Source of the DNA: Bacillota bacterium
GTDB taxonomy: Bacteria > Bacillota > Clostridia > Lachnospirales > Lachnospiraceae
Length of the DNA stretch: 64,000 bases
Direction of reading: 5' to 3'
NCBI GenBank assembly: GCA_023410575.1
Contig: JAEYPP010000025.1
Span: forward strand, 1 to 64,000
Part shown: positions 1 to 8,270 of the stretch, in pieces
How positions within the stretch are numbered: position 1 is the first letter of the stretch
Layout of the letters: every line of letters starts with the position of its first letter
Position numbers and translations under genes: made by a program
Notes under the pieces: model-generated
What the model saw: the letters and a program-made list of their open reading frames with translations, nothing else
Database searches by the model: none
Told to the model about the DNA's origin: nothing

Positions 1-103
1 ACATTACTTGTATATTTTCGGAGTGCCTTACAAGTCCCACATGCTTTTTGTGGGCTTGTGAGCGTAGCGCGCCGAAGAAAATATACTAATAATGTACCTT
101 CTT
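1..103. repeat. Palindromic intergenic repeat, family R, copy R1 (left end cut by window)
   Basis: This copy carries the family core, with CTTACAAGTCCCACATGC followed by TTTGTGGGCTTGTGAGCG and a GCGCGCCGAAGAAAATATA end. The left arm (ACATTACTTGTATATTTT) is complementary to the right arm ending GTACCTTCTT at 103. It lies downstream of lgt. The 208-318 copy is a near duplicate, and both copies are followed by a similar ATTGATT..CTTAAATCACAAACACTC flank, which suggests a local tandem duplication of about 215 bases. No protein is credibly encoded here. Confidence 0.85.
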
Positions 104-207
104 ATTGATTTTCTTAAATCACAAACACTCACCAAACTAGCAGGGTTGCTACATCCTAAATCCAGCCCTCATACCTCTCCTGTGTTTGTGATTCTAATAC
201 CTACCGA

Positions 208-318
208 AAGAAGGTACATTACTTGTATATTTTCGGAGTGCCTTACAAGTCCCACATGCTTTTTGTGGGCTTGTGAGCGTAGCGCGCCGAAGAAAATATA
301 CAAATAAGGTACCTTCTT
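208..318. repeat. Palindromic intergenic repeat, family R, copy R2
   Basis: The left arm starts AAGAAGGTACATTACTTG at 208 and the right arm ends CAAATAAGGTACCTTCTT at 318. The arms are reverse complements apart from a few mismatches. Inside is the shared core with its own hairpin, CCCACA..TGTGGG. Outside, GTGTTTGTGATT (about 182-193) is the inverse of AATCACAAACAC (about 336-347), so complementarity extends beyond the arms. It follows lgt on the minus strand and could act as a transcript end. Confidence 0.85.
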
Positions 319-369
319 ATTGATTATCTTAAATCACAAACACTCTATACCTAAAAAGGGCTGGATCTC

Positions 370-1287
370 TTACCTCTTTTTCAGTTTTATACGTTTCCAA
401 AGGATAAATGCAGTGCTTCCAATCACTAAAATTGCAGAAAGAATCTGGGATACTGCAAACGTTGAACCCCATGTAAATAACTGATCGGTCCGAAGTCCTT
501 CAATCCAAAAACGTCCAATTCCATATCCTACAAAATACAGACACAACACTTCTCCATTGAATTTCTTATGCTTAGAATAAAAAATAAGAATGATCAGAAG
601 AGCTAGATTCCATAAAGACTCATACAAAAAAGTAGGATGTACGGAAATATACTCAACTCCATCAATCATAAGGGTATGATTTCTTATTTCTTTGATTGCG
701 TTTAATGCTTCTGGTCGATTTGCATACCGAGCATTTAGAGTATCAATGGAACAAGTATAATCTCCCCCAACATGAGCTAAATTTAGCTGCATTGAAAAAA
801 GGCCATCATAATACTTGCCAAATGCTTCACGATTAAAGAAATTTCCCCATCTTCCAATAATCTGACCGATGATTAGGCCTAACACACCAGTATCAGCCAA
901 AAGACCAAAGGATATCTTTTTAACTTTACAATAGACAATTGCTGTAAGAACTGCTGCAATCACTCCACCATAGATAGCTAATCCACCAGTTCGAAGATTT
1001 AGAATGCTAAGAGGATTGTCTTTAAATTCACTCCAAGTGAATATAACATAATAGAGTCTAGCTCCAATTACTGCAAAAATAATTCCATACAATGCAAAGT
1101 CCCAGTAGACGTCTGCATTCTGTCCCGTACGTTTTGCCTGCCATTGAGCAAGTAAAACGCCACATACCATACCGATTGCAATTATGATTCCATAAAAAGC
1201 AATGTCAATACCAAAAACAGTAATACCAGTTCCTAGATTGCTAAACTCAATCGAAAGATTCCGAAACCATATGTCCGATTTTTCCAT
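370..1287 (-). CDS. lgt: Prolipoprotein diacylglyceryl transferase
   Basis: This membrane enzyme transfers diacylglycerol from phosphatidylglycerol to the lipobox cysteine of prolipoproteins, the first step of lipoprotein maturation. The sequence has several hydrophobic segments, the Lgt signature region around IIGRWGNFFNREAFG, and the C-terminal GYGIGRFWIEGLRTDQL block that holds conserved arginine and glutamate residues. The start at 1287 (MEKSDIWFRN, 305 aa) is chosen because the longer frame to 1338 would overlap the end of ychF. A segment of about 40 residues before HPTFLYE is longer than in proteobacterial Lgt. It is the last gene before the R repeats. A lipoprotein substrate candidate is encoded at 57 kb. 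Confidence 0.95.
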   Translation of the reverse strand: MEKSDIWFRNLSIEFSNLGTGITVFGIDIAFYGIIIAIGMVCGVLLAQWQAKRTGQNADVYWDFALYGIIFAVIGARLYYVIFTWSEFKDNPLSILNLRTGGLAIYGGVIAAVLTAIVYCKVKKISFGLLADTGVLGLIIGQIIGRWGNFFNREAFGKYYDGLFSMQLNLAHVGGDYTCSIDTLNARYANRPEALNAIKEIRNHTLMIDGVEYISVHPTFLYESLWNLALLIILIFYSKHKKFNGEVLCLYFVGYGIGRFWIEGLRTDQLFTWGSTFAVSQILSAILVIGSTAFILWKRIKLKKR

Positions 1288-1303
1288 TAAAACACCACTT
1301 CCC

Positions 1304-2401
1304 TTATACATTAAATCGGAACAGTACAACATCACCATCTGAAACTACATATTCCTTACCTTCAGAACGAACTAATCCTTTTTCTTTTGCAGCATTATAA
1401 CTTCCACACTCAACTAAGTTATCATAGCTTACAATTTCTGCACGAATAAAACCACGTTCAAAATCAGTATGGATTTTTCCAGCTGCCTGAGGCGCTTTCG
1501 TACCTCTCGTAATTGTCCATGCTCTTGTTTCCATAGGTCCAGCAGTCAAGTAACTAATTAATCCAAGTAAATGATAACTTGCACGGATGAGTTTCTCTAG
1601 ACCAGATTCTGCAATACCAAGATCATCTAAAAATACTTTCTTTTCATCGTCATCGAGTTCCGCTATTTCCTGTTCAATCTGAGCACAGATTACAAACACT
1701 TCGCTTCCTTCCTCAACTGAAAATTCACGAACAGCTTGAACAAATGAGTTACTAGCTCCTTCGTCCGCTAAGTCATCTTCTTGTACATTTGCAGCATAGA
1801 TCACAGGCTTACTAGTCAATAGATTCAATTCTAATAGCATGTCTTTTTCTTCATCATCTTCAGTTTCAAACTGTTTTGCTGGTTTGCCATCCTCTAACAA
1901 AGCTTTTACTCTAGTTAATAAATCTGCTTCCTTTGCAAGCAGCTTATCATTCTTTGCACCTTTTATTACTCTCGACAGTCTACGCTCAATCACTTCAATA
2001 TCACTAAAAATTAACTCAAGATTGATTGTCTCGATATCACGCAATGGATTTACACTGCCATCAACATGTATAATATTAGAATCTTCAAAGCATCGAACAA
2101 CATGTACAATTGCATCTACTTCACGAATATTAGCTAAAAATTGATTACCAAGTCCCTCGCCCTTGCTCGCTCCTTTTACAAGTCCTGCAATATCTACGAA
2201 TTCAATTACTGCTGGAACAATTCTATCTGAGTTGTACATGTCAGATAATACTTTTAATCTTGTATCTGGTACCGAAACAATACCAACATTAGGATCAATT
2301 GTACAGAATGGATAATTCGCTGATTCTGCCCCTGCTTTCGTTAATGCATTAAATAATGTGCTTTTGCCGACATTTGGCAATCCAACAATACCAAGTTTCA
2401 T
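1304..2401 (-). CDS. ychF: Redox-regulated ATPase / Obg-family GTPase YchF
   Basis: This is a cytoplasmic P-loop NTPase of the Obg superfamily, known to prefer ATP and to associate with ribosomes and stress responses. The 365 residues match the family length. The P-loop GLPNVGKSTLFNALT is at residues 6-20 and a DIAGLVKGAS switch region lies near residue 70. A helical hairpin follows, and the C-terminal TGS-like domain starts at about residue 280 (ETRAWTITRGTKAPQAAGKI). It sits between thiN and lgt on the same strand, and its stop overlaps the upstream extension of the lgt frame, consistent with co-transcription. Confidence 0.97.
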   Translation of the reverse strand: MKLGIVGLPNVGKSTLFNALTKAGAESANYPFCTIDPNVGIVSVPDTRLKVLSDMYNSDRIVPAVIEFVDIAGLVKGASKGEGLGNQFLANIREVDAIVHVVRCFEDSNIIHVDGSVNPLRDIETINLELIFSDIEVIERRLSRVIKGAKNDKLLAKEADLLTRVKALLEDGKPAKQFETEDDEEKDMLLELNLLTSKPVIYAANVQEDDLADEGASNSFVQAVREFSVEEGSEVFVICAQIEQEIAELDDDEKKVFLDDLGIAESGLEKLIRASYHLLGLISYLTAGPMETRAWTITRGTKAPQAAGKIHTDFERGFIRAEIVSYDNLVECGSYNAAKEKGLVRSEGKEYVVSDGDVVLFRFNV

Positions 2402-2440
2402 TTTATTACCTATACCTTTCTTTTGTACACATACTATTAC

Positions 2441-3091
2441 TTAGTCATGTGCCTCTATCAAAATTAATATTCCTTGTTCAAAGGATATCTCACACTTTTC
2501 CTCTACTACTTCATTACTGATTCCTATACTTACTCCAGATTGAAGTAAAAAGTCCCACAAAGGATATTTAAACCCTTTTAAGGTTAGTTTCTCCACCTGT
2601 TGTGTAAACGGAATAAGAGAAACATAAGTACCAAATAGTTCTTCTTTACGCAATGACAAAGAAGAACTGCTAAGTGATATTCTATTTTTCTCATCAACCA
2701 TAATACCCTGTATCTTTTGCTGCAATAATCGATATAGCATATGAAGATTACCAAGGGTATGGTCAAATCTTCCCCCCATAGCTCCTAAGAAAATCACTTC
2801 ATCATATCCCATTCTGATTGTATAGTCAACTGCAGTTTCCGTATCAGTTTCATCTTTTTCCGGAACCAACTCCAATATAGTAATACAATCCATGTTTCGA
2901 TATTTTTTTACTAAATCATAGCTTGCAGTATCAAAATCTCCAACAATTACATCCGGTCTTAACCCTAACTGATCGATGTACATCAAGCCATTATCTACTG
3001 CAATTGTACAGTCATAACTGAGATTTCTTATATATTCACGTGCAAATTCTAGATTGAGTGTTCCACCTGTAATTATCAATGCCCGTTTCAT
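2441..3091 (-). CDS. thiN: Thiamine pyrophosphokinase
   Basis: It converts thiamine plus ATP to thiamine diphosphate in the cytosol. The 216-residue frame starts MKRALIITGG, has the AVDNGLMYIDQLGLRPDVIVGDFDT region typical of the catalytic domain (Asp residues for Mg-ATP), then the ETDTETAVDYTIRMG motif, and a C-terminal beta domain for thiamine. A GGGAG Shine-Dalgarno sequence precedes the ATG at 3091. It follows the PilZ gene by 16 bases and precedes ychF by 39. The rpe-(PilZ)-thiN neighbourhood extends the usual clostridial rsgA-rpe-thiN order. Confidence 0.95.
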   Translation of the reverse strand: MKRALIITGGTLNLEFAREYIRNLSYDCTIAVDNGLMYIDQLGLRPDVIVGDFDTASYDLVKKYRNMDCITILELVPEKDETDTETAVDYTIRMGYDEVIFLGAMGGRFDHTLGNLHMLYRLLQQKIQGIMVDEKNRISLSSSSLSLRKEELFGTYVSLIPFTQQVEKLTLKGFKYPLWDFLLQSGVSIGISNEVVEEKCEISFEQGILILIEAHD

Positions 3092-3107
3092 CTTAAGCTC
3101 CCTTCAA

Positions 3108-3791
3108 TTATCGAACTTGACGAGCGTTTACCTTCTGAAGTTCTTGTCTTTGCATCTCATAAATATATTTTGTTAATGATCTGCTTGTTTCTGTTAACCG
3201 CCCTCCATAATAATACGAATACTTACCATGCCGGCTTTCAAAAAAACGAACAATGACTGCACTACAATCAATATTTCCGATACTAGATTTAAACGTAAAT
3301 GAAACTTCCGTTTCAAGTGGCAGTAATTGATTCGTATAAAACCCTACTCCGACTTCACTAATATCACGTATCATAGCAGGACAGTTCTTCATACGATAAC
3401 ACTCATTAATCTCCGGAAATTCAACCTCATCCATAACTTTATAAAACAAATCTATACTTTCACTTATCGCTACTCGATAGGCATTACGTCGATTATATAG
3501 TTCACCTGGTTTATCAGAATACAAACAATGGAACTTTTCTCCATCAAGTTCTATAATACCACCTGTAATATTAGTCCACTTCCACATACGATCCTCATTG
3601 TGATAAACGATATCAATGATATCTGTACTTAAGAATTGAAAAATATGTTTGGAACTCGCGATTAAGCTAATACAGACTCTTCCTTCACTTACATCTTCAA
3701 TTTTACTTACAACACGATAATGGTAACCATCACGACTAATATAGATATCAATTGGTTTACCTATCTTTGTTTCCCCCAGTAGCATGTGCAA
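3108..3791 (-). CDS. PilZ-domain c-di-GMP-binding protein (YcgR-like)
   Basis: This is a 227-residue soluble protein with an N-terminal YcgR-like beta domain (residues 1-95) and a C-terminal PilZ domain. The two hallmarks of c-di-GMP binding are present: RRNAYR (RxxxR, about residue 100) and DISEVGVG (D/NxSxxG, about residue 145). YcgR-like proteins usually modulate flagella, adhesion or exopolysaccharide, but no partner is encoded nearby. The start overlaps the 3' end of rpe by about 35 bases, so translation is probably coupled. It is inserted between rpe and thiN in an otherwise housekeeping operon. Confidence 0.85.
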   Translation of the reverse strand: MHMLLGETKIGKPIDIYISRDGYHYRVVSKIEDVSEGRVCISLIASSKHIFQFLSTDIIDIVYHNEDRMWKWTNITGGIIELDGEKFHCLYSDKPGELYNRRNAYRVAISESIDLFYKVMDEVEFPEINECYRMKNCPAMIRDISEVGVGFYTNQLLPLETEVSFTFKSSIGNIDCSAVIVRFFESRHGKYSYYYGGRLTETSRSLTKYIYEMQRQELQKVNARQVR

Positions 3792-4434
3792 AAACCTCCT
3801 TAAATGCTTTTACATTCGCTTGTATATCACCCTTAAATATTGCAGTGCCTGCAACGATTACATTGGCTCCAGCTTCCAATATTTCTGCCACATTTTCTTG
3901 TGTCACTCCACCATCAACTTCGATATCAATGGAAAGGCTTGCTTCTTCAATCATTTTCTTTAACTGTTTTATCTTATTTATCGTAGAAGGAATAAATTTT
4001 TGACCACCAAAACCAGGATTAACTGACATTATAAGAACCATTGAAACCTCTGGCAAGATATACTCAAGAACATTTAACGGTGTCGCTGGATTTAGAGATA
4101 CTGCAGCGACTAGGCCCCTTTCTTTAATTGCCATAATTGTACGATTGAGATGTTTACAACTTTCTGCATGAATACAAATAATGTCTGCACCTGCTTTTGC
4201 AAAATCATCAATATAACGGATTGGTTCCTCAATCATAAGGTGAACATCAAACTTGAGATTTGATACACTACGTAATGCTGAGATTACAGGCGTACCAAAA
4301 GAAATGCTAGGTACAAAACTCCCATCCATAACATCAAGATGAAGATATTCGGCCCCCGCACGTTCCACTTCTAATACTTGTTCATTTAAATTTGCAAAAT
4401 CAGCTGCTAAAATTGAAGGTGATAATTTGTACAT
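3757..4434 (-). CDS. rpe: Ribulose-phosphate 3-epimerase
   Basis: It interconverts ribulose 5-phosphate and xylulose 5-phosphate in the pentose phosphate pathway. The 225-residue TIM barrel has LSPSILAADFANL at the N-terminus, the metal-binding segment HLDVMDGSFVP, HLMIEEP, the MSVNPGFGGQKFI loop and the phosphate-binding DGGVTQENV / GANVIVAGTAIF segments. All of these are standard for the family. It lies 13 bases after rsgA in the direction of transcription and overlaps the PilZ gene. Confidence 0.98.
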   Translation of the reverse strand: MYKLSPSILAADFANLNEQVLEVERAGAEYLHLDVMDGSFVPSISFGTPVISALRSVSNLKFDVHLMIEEPIRYIDDFAKAGADIICIHAESCKHLNRTIMAIKERGLVAAVSLNPATPLNVLEYILPEVSMVLIMSVNPGFGGQKFIPSTINKIKQLKKMIEEASLSIDIEVDGGVTQENVAEILEAGANVIVAGTAIFKGDIQANVKAFKEVFAHATGGNKDR

Positions 4435-4447
4435 ATACTCCCGCTTT

Positions 4448-5326
4448 CTAGTATTTTTTTTGATTTTTTAACTCATCGAAAATCTGACAATAGTTTTCAT
4501 AACGAGTTCTACTAATTTTATCATTGGTCAGTGCTTCTTTTACTTTGCAATCAGGTTCATTCCGATGATTGCAACCATTAAAACGGCACTCATTTTTGTA
4601 CTTCTCAAACTCAGGGTAATAATACTTTAGTTCCTCTTCCTGTAGATCTGTTATATATAGAGAACTAAAACCAGGGGTATCCAATAGAAATGTTTGATCC
4701 TTCATTGCAATAAATTCCGTATGCCTTGTTGTATGCTTACCACGTTTGATTTTCTCTGAGATTGTACCTGTTTCCATTAGAACATTGTCTTGGATTTGAT
4801 TTGTCAAAGAAGATTTCCCAACTCCAGAAGGGCCTGCTAATACTGTTACTTTTCCTTTAAGTAATTGCTTTGCATAATCCACTCCCCAACCAGTAATTGC
4901 ATTCGTAAAGATAATCTTATATCCAGTTCCTTTATAATTAGTTAGAATCTTTTCTTGGTCAATAACAGAACCACAATCCACTTTATTAAAACATATAATT
5001 GTATCTATATGCTGTCGCTCCATCATCACTAAAAAACGGTCCAGTAAATTGTAATTAGGTGCCGGATCAGCTACTGCAAAAATAACAAGTGCTTGATCAA
5101 TATTTGCAACTGCCGGACGTATCAATTCACTTTTCCGTTCTCTAATATCAACGATATTTCCTGTTTTTTTCTCATGATCGAGGATGACGACTTCAACGTC
5201 ATCCCCGACTAGTGGTTTTATCCTGCGGTTTCGAAAGATACCTTTGGCCTTGCATTCAATTTCTCCAACATCCTCTACATACACGTAATAAAATCCTGCA
5301 ATTCCTCTAATTATTTTTCCAAACAT
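4448..5326 (-). CDS. rsgA: Ribosome small subunit-dependent GTPase A
   Basis: This circularly permuted GTPase acts in late maturation of the 30S subunit. The 292-residue protein has an N-terminal OB fold (residues 1-65), the G4 motif FNKVD before the P-loop GPSGVGKSS (about residue 170), then DTPGFSSL, and a C-terminal zinc site with cysteines and histidine in CRFNGCNHRNEPDC. It starts 3 bases after the PASTA kinase stop. The stp-prkC-rsgA-rpe order is the usual Firmicutes arrangement. Confidence 0.98.
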   Translation of the reverse strand: MFGKIIRGIAGFYYVYVEDVGEIECKAKGIFRNRRIKPLVGDDVEVVILDHEKKTGNIVDIRERKSELIRPAVANIDQALVIFAVADPAPNYNLLDRFLVMMERQHIDTIICFNKVDCGSVIDQEKILTNYKGTGYKIIFTNAITGWGVDYAKQLLKGKVTVLAGPSGVGKSSLTNQIQDNVLMETGTISEKIKRGKHTTRHTEFIAMKDQTFLLDTPGFSSLYITDLQEEELKYYYPEFEKYKNECRFNGCNHRNEPDCKVKEALTNDKISRTRYENYCQIFDELKNQKKY

Positions 5327-5329
5327 CTA

Positions 5330-7498
5330 TTAATTCTCCGCTGTTAGATATACACTCCATGTTTCACTTGTAAACGGCACATCATCCACAAACATTCTAA
5401 CTGTACCATTACCTTCTTTACCTTCTACTCGAACGTTAGCAAAATCACTTTCAAACGTACTATAGGAAGATTGCTTTTCTAAAATTATCGAATACTCTCC
5501 ATCCTGCTCTAACTCTAACGATATAATACCGCTACCGTCCACCTGAAATGGGTTAGTTGTAATGGAAACATTACCCGAAAACGTCGTTGGAACTTCTGGT
5601 GTTTCTGTTGGTGTCGGTGTCATATCGTCACCTGGGTCAGTTGGTGTAGGTGTCGTAATATCCTCAGGTCCAATACTTACTGAAAAATCGACAACTGTAC
5701 CAACAGGTACTTCCTGACCAGAGGTATATGACTGAAGACAAACATAACCTTCTGCAAATGCATTACTATGGATGAAGGATTTTTGGCCTGGTACTAAACC
5801 AACCTTTGCAAGTTCAGCTTTTGCAGTTGCCTCGTCCTTACCTCGTAAATCAGGAACCTCTACCATTTCAACACTAGGACCTGAGCTTACATAAACTGTT
5901 ATGGAAGAACCCTTTGCAACATAAACAGGATTGCTTGAATCCGAAGTTCGTGCTGGTTCGGTACGAATAACCATATCTTTTTCTAAATCGCTATTTTCTT
6001 CATAAACTGGTGTAACAATTAAGCCTAAATCTTCTAATTGTTTCTTCGCTTGCTTATAAGTATGATTATATACATCTGGTAAAATAATCTGTTCAGGACC
6101 AGCACTAATTGTTAATGTAATTGTAGCATCTTTAGGAACCTCTGTTCCAGCTTCTGGATCTTGTTTAACAATGCTTCCAGCAGGAATGGTATCATGATAT
6201 TCTTCCTCTGGTGCAAACATAATCTTAAATTCTTCTGAGCGCTCTTTTAACGCCTCACTCGCTGCTTCTCTAGTTGACGCTACTACTTGTGGTAAAACAA
6301 CCATTTCTGTACCACCTGCATCAATTGTAGGTGTTGGCGATAATTCACCTGTAATTGCAGGTGTAGGAGTAAGATCAGAAGATTTTTTATTACCTGAAGG
6401 CAAGAACTTACTTATAAATAATAATACAACTCCTCCTATTATTATAACCGTAACAATCATACCAATAACAAGTATTTTCTCTATTTTTGAATCTACAGTA
6501 TCTAATTCTTCTTCCTCTTCTTTCTGAACTTTATTTACATTTTTATCTTTATTGGTATGATCATAAGTAGTAACTGGAGTTTTTGCTGCACTCTTGATAT
6601 GACTCATCTCATCATCTGACAAATGGATTGTCGGAGAATCACTCACCATTCCATTTGAAATCACAACATACTCGCCATCTTTATTAATAATCGAACGTTT
6701 TAAGTCTGAGATTAAATCACCAGCTGTTAAATAACGGCGTTCTGGCTTTTTCTGCATACACTTTTGAACAATTTTTTCGATACTAACAGGTACATTTTGA
6801 TTCAATTCACGAAGAGGTGTTGCTTCTCCCTGAATATGAAGTAATGCAACAGATACGCTATTATCTCCAGCAAAAGGAACCTCTCCGCTTAGCATTTCAT
6901 AAATTGTTACACCTAGAGAATAAATATCGCTTTTTTCATCGCTATATCCACCTCGAGCCTGCTCAGGTGATAAGTAATGTACAGAACCTATTGCATTCTG
7001 TGTTACAGTATTTGTAGTTACTGCCTTTGCAATACCAAAATCAGTAACTTTAACTTTACCATCTCTTGAAATAATAATATTCTGTGGCTTAATATCACGG
7101 TGAATAATATGATTTTCATGCGCCGCCTCCATACCTTGCGCAATTTGGATAGCGATACCAACAGCTTCTTTAACTTCAAGCCTTCCTTTTCTTTCTATAA
7201 ATTTCTTTAAAGTTATACCTTCAACTAGTTCCATAACAATGTAGTAAAGTCCATCATCATCTCCAACATCATATACGTTAACAATATTAGGGTGAGATAA
7301 ACCTGCTACAGATTGAGCTTCTCCTCGAAATTTAGCTACGAAGTTTTTATCACTTGAATATTCTGGTTTTAATATTTTGATTGCGACATACCGATTCAAA
7401 CGATGACATTTTGCTTTATAAACATCAGCCATCCCACCAGAACCGACTTTATCAATAATCTCATATCTTTCACTGATAAACATTCCAGGTTTAATCAT
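5330..7498 (-). CDS. prkC: Membrane Ser/Thr protein kinase with PASTA domains
   Basis: This is a eukaryotic-type kinase that senses cell-wall fragments and signals in growth, division and spore germination. The cytoplasmic kinase domain (residues about 10-275) has GSGGMADVYKA, the catalytic HRDIKPQN and DFGIAK, followed by a linker and one transmembrane helix (about 345-370, IGMIVTVIIIGGVVLLF). Outside are three PASTA repeats beginning at VVLPQV, IILPDV and VEVPDL. A Thr/Pro-rich linker (TPTPTDPGDD) and a C-terminal beta-rich tail of about 85 residues follow; that tail is not part of the classic PrkC layout. Its cognate phosphatase gene lies 42 bases upstream. Confidence 0.97.
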   Translation of the reverse strand: MIKPGMFISERYEIIDKVGSGGMADVYKAKCHRLNRYVAIKILKPEYSSDKNFVAKFRGEAQSVAGLSHPNIVNVYDVGDDDGLYYIVMELVEGITLKKFIERKGRLEVKEAVGIAIQIAQGMEAAHENHIIHRDIKPQNIIISRDGKVKVTDFGIAKAVTTNTVTQNAIGSVHYLSPEQARGGYSDEKSDIYSLGVTIYEMLSGEVPFAGDNSVSVALLHIQGEATPLRELNQNVPVSIEKIVQKCMQKKPERRYLTAGDLISDLKRSIINKDGEYVVISNGMVSDSPTIHLSDDEMSHIKSAAKTPVTTYDHTNKDKNVNKVQKEEEEELDTVDSKIEKILVIGMIVTVIIIGGVVLLFISKFLPSGNKKSSDLTPTPAITGELSPTPTIDAGGTEMVVLPQVVASTREAASEALKERSEEFKIMFAPEEEYHDTIPAGSIVKQDPEAGTEVPKDATITLTISAGPEQIILPDVYNHTYKQAKKQLEDLGLIVTPVYEENSDLEKDMVIRTEPARTSDSSNPVYVAKGSSITVYVSSGPSVEMVEVPDLRGKDEATAKAELAKVGLVPGQKSFIHSNAFAEGYVCLQSYTSGQEVPVGTVVDFSVSIGPEDITTPTPTDPGDDMTPTPTETPEVPTTFSGNVSITTNPFQVDGSGIISLELEQDGEYSIILEKQSSYSTFESDFANVRVEGKEGNGTVRMFVDDVPFTSETWSVYLTAEN

Positions 7499-7540
7499 TT
7501 CAATACCTTTAACCTTTCTCCTCTTTTATATCTTAATTGA

Positions 7541-8266
7541 TTAGTTGAAACTTACTAAAACGATTGCAATATTATCTTTACCACCACATTCATTCGCTTT
7601 ATTAATCAATTGTTGTACTGCTACGTCGAGGTTGTCTTTGTTCTGACGAACAATATTGAATATATCCGAATCATCAACCATATTAGTTAATCCATCGGAA
7701 CATAACAATACAATATCATCTTCCTTCATACCAACTTCGAAGAAATCTGCTGTAACCTTACCATTTGCTCCAACTGCACGAGTAATAATATTCTTTTTAG
7801 GGTGAAATCTTGCTTCTTCTTTCTTTAATTCACCTGTTTTAACCATTTCTTCAACCAAAGAATGATCCACAGTAATCTGCTTGATTGCATCATTAATTAA
7901 GTACAAACGACTATCGCCAACATTGGCTACATACATAATATGTTCAAGAACAGTTGCTAAAACTAAAGTCGTTCCCATACCCTCTAAATCACTTTTCTGC
8001 CTCGATTGTTGAATTAGTTTCTCATTTGCTTCATTTATTGCATTTTCCATTAATCCAATAACAGTTTTCTCAGAGCTGTTTATTATGTTTGAAACAATTA
8101 TTTCCACACAAAAGCGAGAAGCAAAATCTCCGGCATTATGCCCACCCATACCATCAGCAACAATGAATAAATTTGGCAATGCACCAACACTACTATCATT
8201 GCAATAAATATAATCTTGATTCACTTCTCTTTTTTGACCTACATCGGTAGCAGAGTATGCTCTCAT
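7541..8266 (-). CDS. stp: PP2C-family Ser/Thr protein phosphatase
   Basis: This Mn/Mg-dependent phosphatase opposes the PASTA kinase. The 241 residues carry the PP2C motifs in order: VGQKREVNQD at the N-terminus, VADGMGGHNAGD for metal binding, GMGTTLV, ANVGDSRLY, LCSDGLTN and GGKDNIAIVLV at the C-terminus. The protein is soluble. It is encoded between rlmN and the kinase, with 4 bases separating it from rlmN, so both are probably in one transcript. Confidence 0.97.
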   Translation of the reverse strand: MRAYSATDVGQKREVNQDYIYCNDSSVGALPNLFIVADGMGGHNAGDFASRFCVEIIVSNIINSSEKTVIGLMENAINEANEKLIQQSRQKSDLEGMGTTLVLATVLEHIMYVANVGDSRLYLINDAIKQITVDHSLVEEMVKTGELKKEEARFHPKKNIITRAVGANGKVTADFFEVGMKEDDIVLLCSDGLTNMVDDSDIFNIVRQNKDNLDVAVQQLINKANECGGKDNIAIVLVSFN

Positions 8267-8270
8267 GTGA

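Noticed and set aside
92..307. Plus-strand open frame of 71 codons across R1/R2
   Set aside because: It is the translation of the repeat itself; parallel frames appear at R4 and in the 24487-24792 region only because the core is shared. No ribosome site.
1..318. CRISPR-like array from the two R copies
   Set aside because: Only two copies about 215 bases apart with similar, not unique, spacers, and no cas genes.
2441..3091. TPP riboswitch near thiN
   Set aside because: Only 16 bases separate the PilZ gene and thiN, too few for an aptamer, and no CTGAGA element was seen.
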